A DNA stretch of 64,000 nucleotides, taken from Valencia hispanica (taxonomy: Eukaryota; Chordata; Actinopteri; Cyprinodontiformes; Valenciidae). The stretch is taken from the NCBI GenBank assembly GCA_963556495.2, contig OY747705.1:10644501-10708500 (forward strand). Direction: 5' to 3'. The notes under the pieces were generated by a model. It was not told the origin of the DNA. It did not search any database and saw only the letters and a program-made list of their open reading frames with translations. The position numbers and the translations under genes are program-made. The number at the start of each line of letters is the position of its first letter. Within the stretch, counting starts at the first letter, position 1. Shown here piece after piece: positions 38,801 to 49,900 of this stretch.

Positions 38801-41800
38801 CCCAAGAACAGAACCAGCCTTCTTTATCAGGTTGTTGAGCCTTTTTAAATCCCTGGCTCTGATGCTGCTACCCCAACAGATGACGGCTGAAGAGATTACA
38901 CTCTCCACAACAGACTTGTGGAAGATCTGCAGCATCTTGCTGCAAACCTTGAAGGACCTAAGCTTCCTCAAGAAGTACAGTCTGCTCTGTCCCTTCTTGT
39001 AGACGGCTTCACTGTTCAGTCTCCAGTCCAGTCTTTTGTCAAGGTGAACTCCGAGGTATTTATACTCCTCAACCACCTCCACTTCTTCTCCCATGATGGA
39101 AACAGTTTTTGACTTATCCCTGTTTCTTCAGAAATCTACAATCATCTCCTTTGTTTTGTTCACATTCAAGGTGAGACGATTGTTTCCACACCATGTCACA
39201 AAGCGGTCCACCAGCTCTCTGTATTCAGTTTCTTGTCCATCTCTGATACACCCGACAATTGCAGAGTCATCTGAGTATTTCTGCAGATGACAGGTCTCTG
39301 ATTTGTACTGGAAGTCTGAGGTGTACAGAGTGAAAAGGAATGGTGAGAGTACAGTCCCTTGTGGTGCTCCTGTGCTGCTGACCACCTGGTTTGACACACA
39401 ATTCTTCAGTCTCACAAATTGTGGTCTGTTGGTCAGGTAGTCATTGATCCAGGCGATTGTTGAGGGCTCCACCTGTGTCTTCAGAAGTTTCTGACAAAGC
39501 AAATCAGGCTGAATTGTGTTAAATGCACTGGAGAAATCAAAGAACATGATCCTCACAGTGCTGCCTGCACTGTGAAGTGATATCCCTCAAACGTTTGAGT
39601 TATTTTCAGGTTTTAAAATGCAGAGCTGCATTTGCAAACTGTACAATAGAATAGAGGCACAACAGGAAAACTTTTGTGGAGAGACAATTTAAAGTTCCAC
39701 ATGTTTAAGAGGAAAATCAAGGCGAACAGAGATGAACAGATCGGAATTCTCCGTCTGTTATGTGAAGCTTTGACCTGCCGATAAAGACGTTGGCTGATCT
39801 TGTTTCTCTTTTAATAAATGTAATATGAGAAAACTAAAAAGGCTCTCAGAGAGCGCAGACCTCCGCCAGGGCCACCTGGGGCCCATACATTAATTATTTA
39901 TATTAGGAAAACAGTCACTGTTTGATTGTTTTCAAAGAAACTCAAACATTTTGGTTCAAACTGCCTTTACTGCAATGTTCCTGCAACACTTTCAGCCTTC
40001 CTGTTATCTGCTGAAAGTCTTGAACTTTTGCTCCATGGCTGCTTACACCACAAAATAGAGAGCCAGAAATTATTTTTTCAGTTACAACTCTTCCAGAAAT
40101 ATTGACATGAATGACATTTTATCCCCCAGACATTTTACTTTGGCTATGGATATTAAAAACGTGGATGATTGTGGGTTTCACTTTGTCTCCAGCAGAAGCA
40201 AAGTCAAAGTAAAACCAAGCAGATCCGACAGTTTGCTCAGTAATAAAGTTGTTGTCGTATCATGAACTTAAAACACAAATCTGCTGTTTCCGTCTCAGGA
40301 GGTCTTTAGAGACAAGATCCGCTTCAACAGCCATTATCCCGGCTCCGATATCCTCCCCAACACATGTAATGTGTCCATCTTGGGCCCGGCGTTACAAGGT
40401 GATGTCACGGCTCCTCGCCTCTGTCCCTCTCTCTCTCTGTGTGTGTGTGTGTGTTGACATTGTATTGACTTCCATTGATTTTACTATGCCTAACCCAGAC
40501 ACTTTCCCTCAACCTAACCCTTAGTGGCACATGCCTAACCCTAACCTTAATCTAAACCTAATTCACACCATTCCTCAAAACCTAACTAAACTCAGCAAAA
40601 AAAGAAACGTCCTCTGACTTTCAACTGTTTTTGCTTTCAGTAAAATTAATGTGTGTAAATATTTGTATGAACACTAAAAGAGTCAACACCATAAGACATA
40701 AACTAAAAATGTTTCACAGACATGTGACTAACAGAAATAGAATAATGTGTCCTTGAATGAAGGGAGGCTCAAAATCAAAAGTACCAGTCAGTATCTGGTG
40801 TGGCCACCAGCTGCTTGAAGTACTGCGTTGCATCTCCTCCTCATGGACTGGACCAGATTTGTCAGTTCTTGCTGTGAGATGTTACCCCACTCTTCCACCA
40901 AGGCACTTGCAAGTTCCTGGACATTTCTGGGGGGAATGGCCCTAGCCCTCACCCTGCGATCCAACAGGTCCCAGACGAGCTCAATGGGATTGAGATCCGG
41001 GCTCTTCGTTGGCCATGGCAGAACTCTGACATTGCTGTCATGCAGAAACTCACGCACAGAACGAGCAGTATGGCTGGTGGCATTGTCCTGCTGGAGGATC
41101 ATGTCCGGATGAGCATGCATAAATGGAACCACATGAGGGAGGAGGATGTCTTCCCTGTAACGCAAGGCATTGAGATTGCCTGCAATGACAACAAGCTCAG
41201 TCCGATGGTGATGTGATATACCGCCCCAGACCATGACGGACCCCCCACCTCCAAATCGATCCCGCTCCAGGGTACAGGCCTCGGTGTAACGCTCATTCCT
41301 TCAACGATAAACATCCATCACCCCTGGTGAGACAAAACCGTGACTCATCAGTGAAGAGCACTTTTTGCCAATCCTGTCTGGTCCAGCGAAGGTGGGTTTG
41401 TGCCCATAGGCGGCGTTGTTGCTAGTGATGTCTGGTAAGGACCTGCCTTACAACAGGCCTACAAGCCCTCAGTCCAGCCTTTCTCAGCCTATTGCAGACA
41501 GTCTGAGCACTGATTGAGGGATTGTGTGTTCGTGGTGTGACTCGGGCAGTTGTTGTGGCCATCCTGTACCTGTCACGCAGGTGTGATATTCGGATGTACC
41601 GATCCTGTGCAGGTGTTGTTACACGTGGTCTTCCACTGCGAGGATGATCAGCTGTCCTTCCTGTCTCCCTGTAGCGCTGTCTTAGGCGTCTCACAGTGCG
41701 GACATGGCAATTTGTTGCCCTAACCACATCAGCAGTCCTCATGCCTCCCTGCAGCATGCCTAATGCACGTTCACGCAGATGAGCAGGGACCCTGGGCATC

Positions 41801-43207
41801 TTTCTTTGGGTGTATTTCACAGTCGGTAGACAAGTCTCTTTAGTGTACTGCGTTTTTAGAACTGTGACCTTAAATGCCTACTTTCTGTAAGCAGTTAAGG
41901 TCTTAACGACCATTCCACAGGTGCATGTTAATTAATTGATTATGGTTAATTGAACATGCATGGAAACCATTGTTTAAACCCAATGAAGATCTGTAAAGTT
42001 ATTTAGATTTTTACAACATTATTGTTGAAATACACAGTCCTGAGAAAGGGACGTTTCTTTTTTTGCTGAGTTTAGTGGAGTTTAATAGCTTGTTAAACAT
42101 TGTGTGGACCAGGCAAAATGTCCTCACAATGCTGGTGGCTTGTCAAAGGTTGGTCCACACAAGTATAGCCATACATGTGTGCACACACACATACACACAC
42201 ACACACCCACTATACTTGTGTGTGTGTGGTGACAGGCCACCAGCATTGTGTGGACATTTGTAGTTGTGAGGACATTTTGCCTGGTCCCCACAATGTTTAA
42301 CTAGCTATTAAACTCTACTAGTTAGGTTTAGAGGTATGGTGTGAATTAGGTTTAGGTTAAGGTTAGGGTTAGGCATGTATCAGTAATGGTTAGGTTTAGG
42401 GAAAGTGTCTGGGTTAGGCATAGTAAAATCAATGGAAGTCAATACAATGTCAACACAAGGATAGTAAGGTGTGTGTGTGTGTACATGTATAGCTATACTT
42501 GTGACGACCAACCTTTGACAGCCCACCACCCTTGTGTGGACATTTGTAATTGTGATGACATTTTGCCTGGTCCCCACAATGTTTAAATAGCTATTAAACT
42601 CTACTAGTTAGGTTTAGAGGTATGGTGTGAATTAGGTTTAGGTTAAGGTTAGGGTTAGGCATGGATCAGTAATGGTTAGGTTTAGGGAAAGTGTCTGGGT
42701 TAGGCATAGTAAAATCAATGGAAGTCAATACAATCTCAACACAAGGATAGCAAGACGTGCGTGTGTGTGTGTTGTGGCACGCCGGTCCAAACAGCTTCCT
42801 CTGACGGCTGACGACCCGCTCGGAGCTGGTTGTAAACGGCCCAGCCTCTGAATGATTCATCTCTAGTCTCCCCTGTGTTTCAGGCTGGAGGGTGTTGTCG
42901 ACCTGCAGGAGGCTGCTGGCCAGCGTCGGCGCCGCCTGCCACTCCGCCAGCGGGAACAGGTAGGGGTCAGTCCCTGCTTCCTCCCCCCTTCTTCCTTCTG
43001 GCCCCACGTCGTTTTCCCGTGTGGTAACGTCACGTTCGCTCCGTGTCTCCAAGGCCTTCCCACATCCTCCTGAGCTGCGGCGTCCCCGCTGAGGCGGCGG
43101 CGAACGCATTGAGGCTGAGCGTGGGCAGAGGAACAACCAAAGAGGACGTGGACGCAGTCGTGGAGGACCTCAGGGAAACGGTGCAGCTCCTGGAAAAAAT
43201 GAACTGA
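32823..43207 (+). CDS. scly: scly, selenocysteine lyase (complete, 12 exons, 440 aa)
   Basis: PLP-dependent cytosolic enzyme that splits L-selenocysteine into L-alanine and selenide, returning selenium for selenoprotein synthesis. Exons: 32823-32914, 34250-34359, 35208-35308, 35447-35624, 35726-35853, 35968-36123, 36208-36314, 38032-38068, 38187-38270, 40299-40398, 42884-42959, 43054-43207. They sum to 441 codons in one frame, close to human SCLY (445 aa). Landmarks: [14 protein letters not shown] near the N-terminus, [40 protein letters not shown], the PLP-lysine motif TIVGHK (Lys255 here), [19 protein letters not shown], and ASVGAACHS with the catalytic cysteine (Cys383). The NifS/IscS-like fold type I family is clear. 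The presence of SVGAACHS and the neighbouring espnl support SCLY rather than mitochondrial NFS1. The start ATG follows a short leader that differs from the mammalian one. Confidence 0.96.
32958..34224 (-). mobile_element. 5'-truncated Tc1-like relic in scly intron 1
   Basis: Same family as 7849-8965. The right terminus AATACTTTTGCAAGGCACTG is intact next to TA at 34225. The left side begins inside the element (GTGAAGTGGAAGAAAAGGAT). A 722-nt TIR element is nested at 33263-33984. The right end lies only 25 nt before the first base of scly exon 2. Confidence 0.75.
33263..33984. mobile_element. TIR element nested in Tc1-like relic
   Basis: Ends TGGGGAGCC and GGCTCCCCA are inverse copies, and imperfect complementarity continues for about 100 bases (GGGTCCCCTGGCC against GGGGGACCCATGG; GATAAAAGTTATTTTC against GAAAATAACTTTTATC). 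No coding frame or clear target duplication. Confidence 0.65.
34401..35123. mobile_element. hAT-type element in scly intron 2
   Basis: Starts CAGAGGTGGGTAG and ends CTGCCCACCTCTG. Flanked by CTGATAAC (34393-34400) and CTGATAAT (35124-35131), an 8-bp duplication with one change. Internal ACTTGAGTAAAA units are repeated at both ends in inverse orientation. Non-coding. Confidence 0.85.
36368..37947 (+). mobile_element. Tc1-like transposon with decayed transposase, in scly intron 7
   Basis: Left end CAGCGCCTGTAAAAACTATT and right end TGTTTGTAGGCACTG are inverse-related, each bordered by TA. 1580 bases. The plus-strand interior keeps pieces of a Tc1 transposase (a 67-codon piece 36953-37156 with [11 protein letters not shown], then sequence matching the CATGGTGGTGGCAGCATCAT hallmark near 37308), broken by stops and shifts. 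Confidence 0.8.
38498..39585 (-). mobile_element. 5'-truncated non-LTR retrotransposon in scly intron 9
   Basis: Minus-strand reverse-transcriptase part. 39128-39556 carries [31 protein letters not shown] and the catalytic YSDD; 38582-39094 carries [13 protein letters not shown] and the C-terminal region. The two parts share one frame and are separated by a single TGA at 39128-39130. The 3' end shows (AATTC)-type repeats at 38498-38530, the usual LINE tail, so the copy is fairly young. Confidence 0.85.
40589..42072 (-). mobile_element. nearly intact Tc1-like transposon
   Basis: Perfect inverted ends: AACTCAGCAAAAAAAGAAAC and its complement, ending at 42072, with a TA on each side (40587-40588, 42073-42074). 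1484 bases. It carries a minus-strand DDE transposase described separately. It is inserted in one copy of the surrounding repeat, so its empty site can be read from the other two copies. Confidence 0.92.
40788..41820 (-). pseudogene. Tc1-like DDE transposase, recently disabled
   Basis: Read right to left. 41820-41422 encodes the paired DNA-binding domain ([34 protein letters not shown]). 41421-41235 encodes the start of the catalytic core including FTDESRF. 41234-40788 encodes [18 protein letters not shown] and [15 protein letters not shown], giving the D, D and E (34 residues apart) of the catalytic triad. Three lesions are visible: a TAG at 41422-41424, a one-base frame change near 41310 and a TGA just beyond it. 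Product would be a cut-and-paste transposase; non-functional here. Confidence 0.88.
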
Positions 43208-43937
43208 TCTGTTTCTTTTGCACTAAACAAGTTATTTTGTGGGTCAAAAATAAAGATGCACAACACTGCGTTGTTACGCCAACGGGTCCTGTAAGATTGA
43301 GACATTAACTATAAATAATAAAGTGGGAGAACTTGGCTTGACTTCATGGGTGATGCTTTGGAAAGATGAAAGCACTCAGCTTTCATTGTGCCACATGAGC
43401 TGCTTATTAGCTGAATGCACTCAGGGCAGCACATGTAGACGTAGCTGCAGACGGTGTGATATTTAATGTAGATCATAGCATTCCACATGTACCAACTGTT
43501 AATCATCCCAACTAACTCTGATACATTTTTAAAATAACCCTTAAAAAAACTTACTGTAGGCCAGCGTGCCTTGGCTCCTGACTTCTCCCATTACTTAAGT
43601 TTCCGTGCTGCCTCGGCTACCCCCATCTCCACTGGAGCGTGCGCCAGACCCAGCATATGGTCACCGGAACACAAAGCTGAAGCAGGAGGCTGCAAGCGCT
43701 GCACCTCCACCCGTCTTTCATTACTCCTCCACCCCCCCGCCATTAGCCCTGCTGGCCAGCTGGTTGCTGTCAGGGTGTCACTTTCATGGCTCAGGAGGAG
43801 CGCATGAAGTGACCCCCTTTTTTTTTTTTTTTTTTTATGACCCCATGGTTACTTGTCTGTGTGACACTACGATGGTATCTCGCTGGGATTCAAAGTGTTC
43901 CGGGGATCTTGCCCTAATCCACTTTTAGAAGCTGAGG
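43208..43937. other. scly-espnl intergenic region
   Basis: 730 bases hold the short scly 3'UTR with two AATAAA signals, a Pro/Ser-coding-like open stretch around 43571-43810 that I do not accept as a gene, and a T-run near 43815-43837. The espnl promoter must lie here, or further upstream overlapping scly. No recognisable transposon. Confidence 0.5.
43249..43254 (+). promoter_or_regulatory. scly: polyadenylation signal of scly
   Basis: AATAAA 41 nt after the scly stop codon; a second AATAAA lies at 43317-43322. The 3'UTR is therefore probably very short, leaving about 0.7 kb before the espnl start codon. Confidence 0.6.
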
Positions 43938-46900
43938 ATGGTGCTTCATCGTGCCATCCAGGCAGCTCGGGATGCAGACCTCGCGGCTCTGAGGAACATA
44001 GCATCCTCCGGTCAACTCTCCTCTGCTATCTGCGACGTCCAAGGCGCAGGCCCCGTGCACCACGCTGCCAGGTGGGGACGCCTGGGCTGCCTGCAGTTCC
44101 TGGTGGGTGACCTCGGGCTGCCGGCGGACTCCCGGGCCTTAAACGGGGCCACGGCGGCGCATGACGCTGCAGCCACTGGTAACATCCGGGAGCTGCAGTG
44201 GCTTGTGGACCAAGGAGGCTGCAGCATCGAGGTACGTTTATTTCGCGGAGTCAAAAGGTTTTAAAGGGGCGACATGAGAAGAACTGCAACGCATATGGAG
44301 CCTTTCCTCGTTGGCTTTTGAAAAGAAAGATCTGAAGAGGAAGGCCCGTATTTCAATTTGGATTTCTGATTTTTGTTTCATACCATTGTTTCCACCTAAA
44401 AGTAAAGTGCAAATACGAGTGACCAAAGAAGTCCAGCAACCTCTAAAAGTCCTGGTGGTGTGAGGAGTTCTCGGTCCCTCCTGTCACAGCTTGGTTTGGC
44501 TTCCTCTGGCTATTCAGCTCCATGCCCGAAGTGGGGATTTTTGAGGCTGGTGACCCACGGAGCCAGGGGTCACGGTGTGCTCTTGGTCTTACACGTTTTC
44601 TTCTCGCCAACATGTCATCCAGATGGATGCTGTAAACTAAGCGTATACTGCATGGAGCCGTTTGCGTGGACCTGTCCTTTTAACTACCTGCTTCCACTGT
44701 TTTTGGCTGATCTGTATGTGCTGCAATCAACACTTGCCGACTTTGTTTATGTTCAAGAGATTCAATAGAGGTTTGTATTGTCATTCCACACGTGATAATT
44801 ACTAGAATTTTCCAGGTCGAAACCAAAATTCTGTTTCTCACCAGCTCGCCATCAGTGCTAAATAACACAAATGATAAAGTGACTTTAAGGTCACTATTAC
44901 TATAGCAACATAATAAAAGACAAAAACAGTCATCACTGTAGCTAAAATGTTTTAATGAAATATATTTTTGATGTGAAGTTGAAAAGACACTTACGTTCTC
45001 CACCGATATGATAAAACAGTAACAGTTTACAGAGTCCTGTTCAATCCAAATACAGGGCAACATGCAAACCTAGGACCTGCAGAGATCAACCGCTCGGGTG
45101 GGACAGGTAGAAAGCTGTGGTTGAAAGAAAGCTATGAAAATAAAAATTTGCAGTTTGCCACCATGTAGGAGACACGGCAAACATGTGGAAGAAAGTGTTC
45201 TGGTCAGATGATTATTGTCGCACTTCACGCTGAAAGCACCAGCTCCACTGTAAAATGTAGTGGTGGTGGCAGCATCATGCTGTGGGGGATCATTTTGTTC
45301 AGCAGAAACAGGGAAGCTGCTCTGAGTTGATGGAAAGATGGATGAGGCTAAACGAGGGGCAATGCTGGAGGAACCCAAAAGCTGCTCTAAGGCTTCCCCC
45401 AGGACAGTAAATTACAATTTCAACCCGAACTTGGTGTAGACCAAAGCATATTCATGTGTCGGGATGGCCTAGTCAAAGTCCAGATCTAAACCCAGCGAAG
45501 AATCTATGGTAGGATTTATATATATTATATAGACAGTCTATGGGTAGGACCTGAATATTGATGTTCACAGAAGATTTCCATAAGCGGGGGGTCCCAGTGA
45601 AACATGCTTCGACAAAGTATTAACTACAAATACATGTTTGTTTGTTTTCAAAAATCTTTGGAAACCCTGGATCAATTCTCTTTTATTGCACAATCTTATG
45701 TTGGTCAGTCACACAATTTCAATAAATGACAGAAGTGTGTTGATGGAACACTTTCAATTCAATTCAGTTTATTTATATAGCGCCAATTCACAACAGATGT
45801 CATCTCAAGGCACTTAACAAGACGTCATTTCAATACATTTATGCAAACATTCCAATCAGTTAAAAAGTTTCCTATTTAAGGAATCCCAGCAGATTGCGTC
45901 AGTCATTGGCGTGAGGTTGGGCCCCGTTGATGCAGACTTTCCAACCACAGCAATCCTTCAGCAATCCCTCATACTGAGCAAGCATGAAGCGACGGTGGAG
46001 AGGAAAAACTCCCCTTTAACAGGAAGAAACCTCCAACAGAACCAGGCTCAGTTGGAGCGGCCATCTGCCACGACCGTCTGGGGGTTTGAGAAGACAGAGC
46101 AGAAACACAGAAGGAACAGAAGATCTGATATAAGAGAACTTTCTATGTTACAGAAAGTAAAAAGTTGATAACAGGACACAGTGGATGTTCAGTTACTGGG
46201 AGCATCATCCCAGTCGATGCCCCCCGTCCAACAGGGCATTGCAGCCAAGCAGGATACCAGACCAGGTATATCTTCTATGGAGAGAAAAACACTGAGAGAA
46301 AACAAAGTTAACAGTCAAAATAACAGAATGTACTGTAATACAACTGGAGAGTCGTAGGAGAAAAGGAAGTAGCAGAGTGAAGAAAATTGGTAAGTCTGTC
46401 CTCCAGTTTGAGCCTATAGCAGCATAACTACAGAGCTAGCTCAGGATGACCTTAGCCACTCTAACTATAAGCTTTATCAAAAAGGAAAGTTTTAAGCCTG
46501 GCCTTAAAAGTAAACAGAGTGTCTGCCTCACAGACTAAAGCTGGGAGCTGGTTCCACAGGAGAGGAGCCTGATAACTAAAAGATCTGCCTCCCATTCTAC
46601 TTTTAGAAATCCTAGGAACTACAAGTAAACCTGCAGTCTGAGAGCAAAGGGCTCTGTTAGGAACATAAGGAACAATCAGATCTCTGATGTATGATGGAGC
46701 TGATTATTAAGGGCTTTGTATGTAAGAAGAAGGATCTTAAATTCTATTCTGGATTTAACAGGGAGCCAATGAAGGGAAGCTAAAACAGGAGAAATGTGAT
46801 CTCTCTTTTTAATATTCATCAGAACACTGCTGCCGCATTTTGGATCAACTGAAGGCTTTTAATTGCATTTTGTGGACTTTCTGATAGTAAAGAATTACAG

Positions 46901-49900
46901 TAGTCCAGCCTTGAGGTAACAGATGCATGGACTAGTTTCTCAGCATCACTCCTGGACAGGATGTTTCTAATTTTAGCAATAATCCGGAGGTGAAAGAAAG
47001 AAATCCTAGAAACCTGTTTTCACTTTCAAAATCTTCGAAGATGTGGGGGGAAACAAGGACATGAGCACTTTTCCAAGATGATGTATTGTTATATTGTATT
47101 CATACTTGTGTCTAAGTACTGGTATTTGTATCCTACAGAGCAGTTTCATCGCTGCGGGATGCAATCAGTCCTGTCCATGAACTTTTTTTCATGTATTACT
47201 AGCTGATTATGTAAAATGTGTTGATTTCCCGATCCACTTGCAGCAGTAGCATGATGAAATTATTTCCAGATGTCGGGTGTACAGCCACCTCCTAAAGGTA
47301 CTTAACGACTGCACAGTTGAAGCCTATGTTTGTCCCCCCCCCAATTAGAAACTGTTTAGACTAAAGACTGAAATTAAGAGCTAATTATATGCTTATTAAC
47401 AGTTATAGCATTCTGTGCTGGAGCTTTGGAAAGTAACAGATCCATGATCCTCTATCCCTAGTATTAGGCTAATATTTGGGAGTACTTAGCCAGAATAATC
47501 TAGTTTTCCTGCCTCTTCCTCAGAAGGTCTCTGTTGCTCATTTTGCAGGATCGGGATGCAGCCGGAGCCACGGCTCTTCACCTGGCAGCTCGGTTCGGTT
47601 GTGTGGAGGTGACTCGGTGGCTGCTGTCTGTTGGAGGAGCGGCCAATGCTCAGACAAACTGTGGAGCTGTACCAGCTCACTACGCTGCAGCCAACGGGGG
47701 TCTCACCTGTTTGAAACTTCTCCTCCAGGAGGCACCCAGGTGAGTCATCCACTCCAACGATCCAGCAGAATCTGTGGTCCAAACTGTAACATCAGGGGTC
47801 TCAAACCACAGTCATCGAGAGCTACTGTCCTGCAACTTCATTGTGGGGTAGTAGCGCTCGAGGGCTGTGGTTGGAGGCCCCTGTTTTACATGCTTTATCA
47901 GGCGTTAAAAGACTTCCAGAAGAAATGCTGGATTTCTATGCAGTCATGGATTGTCTGGAAAATTATTGGGGGGGAAAAATGAGTCTCACTTTTTTTTTTT
48001 ATTCCTATATCCCGGTATCTAAAAGATACAAATCAGAATTTTTAAAGAATAAAGCTTTTTACTGTGACTTATTAAGATCAAATCCTTTGATTTGTTACAG
48101 CAAAGGGTGCATCTTTTAACCTCTTAGATCAGGCATTTAAACTTGACCCAAAGTTCTCAAACTGGGTTGGATTTAGTTCCCAAAAGAAGCACTGCATCTG
48201 TGCAATTTCCAGAATCAAAATGAAGGATATTAATTCAATTCAATTCAGTTTATTTATATAGCGCCGATTCACAACAGATGTCATCTCAAGGCACTTAACA
48301 AGAAGTCATTTCAATACATTTATACAAACATTCCAATCAGTTAAAAAGTTTCCTATTTAAGAAATCCCAGCAGATTGCGTCAGTCATTGGCGTGAGGTTG
48401 GGCCCCGTTGATGCAGACTTTCCAACCACAGCAATCCTTCAGCAATCTCTCATACTGAGCAAGCATGTAGCGACGGTGGAAGAAACCTCCAACAGAACCA
48501 GGCTCAGTTGGAGCGGCCATCTGCCACGACCTTCTGGGGGTTTGAGAAGACAGAGCAGAGACACAGAAGGAACAGAAGATCTGATATAAGAGAACTTTCT
48601 ATGTTACAGAAAGTAAAAAGTTAATAACAGGACACAGTGGATGTTCAGTTACTGGGAGGATCATCCCAGTCGATGCCCCCCGTCCAACAGGGCATTGCAG
48701 CCAAGCAGGATACCAGACCAGGTATATCTTCTATGGAGAGAAAAACACTGAGAGAAAACAAAGTTAACAGTCAAAATAACAGAATGTACTGTAATACAAC
48801 TGGAGAGTAGTAGGAGAAAAGGAAGTAGCAGAGTGAAGAAAATTGGTAAGTCTGTCCTCCAGCAGTCTAAGCCTATAGCAGCATAACTACAGAGCTAGCT
48901 CAGGATGACCTTAGCCACTCTAACTATAAGCTTTATCAAAAAGGAAAGTTTTATGCCTGGCCTTAAAAGTAAACAGAGTGTCTGCCTCACGGACTAAAGC
49001 TGGGAGCTGGTTCCACAGGAGAGGAGCCTGATAACTAAAAGATCTGCCTCCCATTCTACTTTTAGAAATCCTAGGAACTACCCCCAGACGGTCGTGGCAG
49101 ATGGCCGCTCCTACTGAGCCTGGTTCTGTTGGAGGTTTCTTCCTGTTAAAGGGGAGTTTTTCCTCTCCACCGTCACTACATGCTTCCTCAGTATGAGGGA
49201 TTGCTGAAGGATTGCTGTAGTTGGAAAGTCTGCCCAACCTCACGCCAATGACTGACGCAATCTGCTGGGATTTCTTAAATAGGAAACTTTTTAACTGATT
49301 GGAATGTTTGTATAAATGTATTGAAATGATTTCTTGTTAAGTGCCTTGAGATGACATCTGTTGTGAATTGGCGCTATATAAATAAACTGAATTGAATTGA
49401 TTTGAATTGAACTACAAGTAAACCTGCAGTCTGAGAGCGAAGTGCTCTGTTAGGAACATATGGAACAATTAGATCTCTGATGTATGATGGAGCTTGATTA
49501 TTAAGGGCTTTGTACGTAAAAAGGAGGATCTTAAATTATATTCTGGATTTAACAGGGAGCCAATGAAGGGAAGCTAAAACAGGAGAAATGTGATCTCTCC
49601 TTTTAATATTCATCAGAACTCTTGCTGCCGCATTTTGGATCAACTGAAGGCTTTTAATGGCATTTTGTGGACTACCTGATAGTAAAGAATTACAGTAGTC
49701 CAGCCTTGAGGTAACAAATGCATGGACTAGTTTCTCAGCATCACTCCTGGACAGGATGTTTCTCATTTTAGCAATATTCCGGAGGTGAAAGAAAGAAGTA
49801 CTAGAAATCTGTTTAATATGGGATTTAAATGTCAAGTCTTGGTCAAAAATAACACAGAGGTCCTTTACCTTATTACTGGGGGCCAATTTAAAGATGAAGT

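Larger units (their letters stand above)
40440..42770. repeat. three copies of a telomere-like/(GT)n-flanked repeat
   Basis: A ~300-nt unit containing TTGACTTCCATTGATTTTAC, CCTAACCCTAACCTTAA and GGACCAGGCAAAATGTCCTC occurs at about 40440-42175 (plus orientation, split by a Tc1-like transposon at 40589-42072), 42240-42460 and 42525-42770 (both inverse). Each is bounded by (GT)n or (CA)n runs. It is an interspersed fish repeat, not a telomere. Confidence 0.75.

Noticed and set aside
38582..39556. Longest minus-strand frames as a host gene
   Set aside because: Reverse-transcriptase motifs and the repeat tail show that they are a LINE fragment.
40440..42770. TTAGGG-like stretches suggesting an internal telomere
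   Set aside because: The hexamers are imperfect and embedded in a longer interspersed repeat with (GT)n flanks; no tandem telomeric array.
42666..43136. 156-codon minus-strand frame
   Set aside because: It lies antisense to scly exons 11 and 12 and runs into an interspersed repeat; a GC-rich shadow frame.
43571..43810. Pro/Ser-rich open frames just upstream of espnl
   Set aside because: No start context, splice link or family resemblance; espnl starts cleanly at 43938 with a family-like N-terminus.
45911..46168. Repeated frame starting [18 protein letters not shown], present again at 48392 and antisense at 48920
   Set aside because: All are the 3' untranslated part of the L2 LINE copies.
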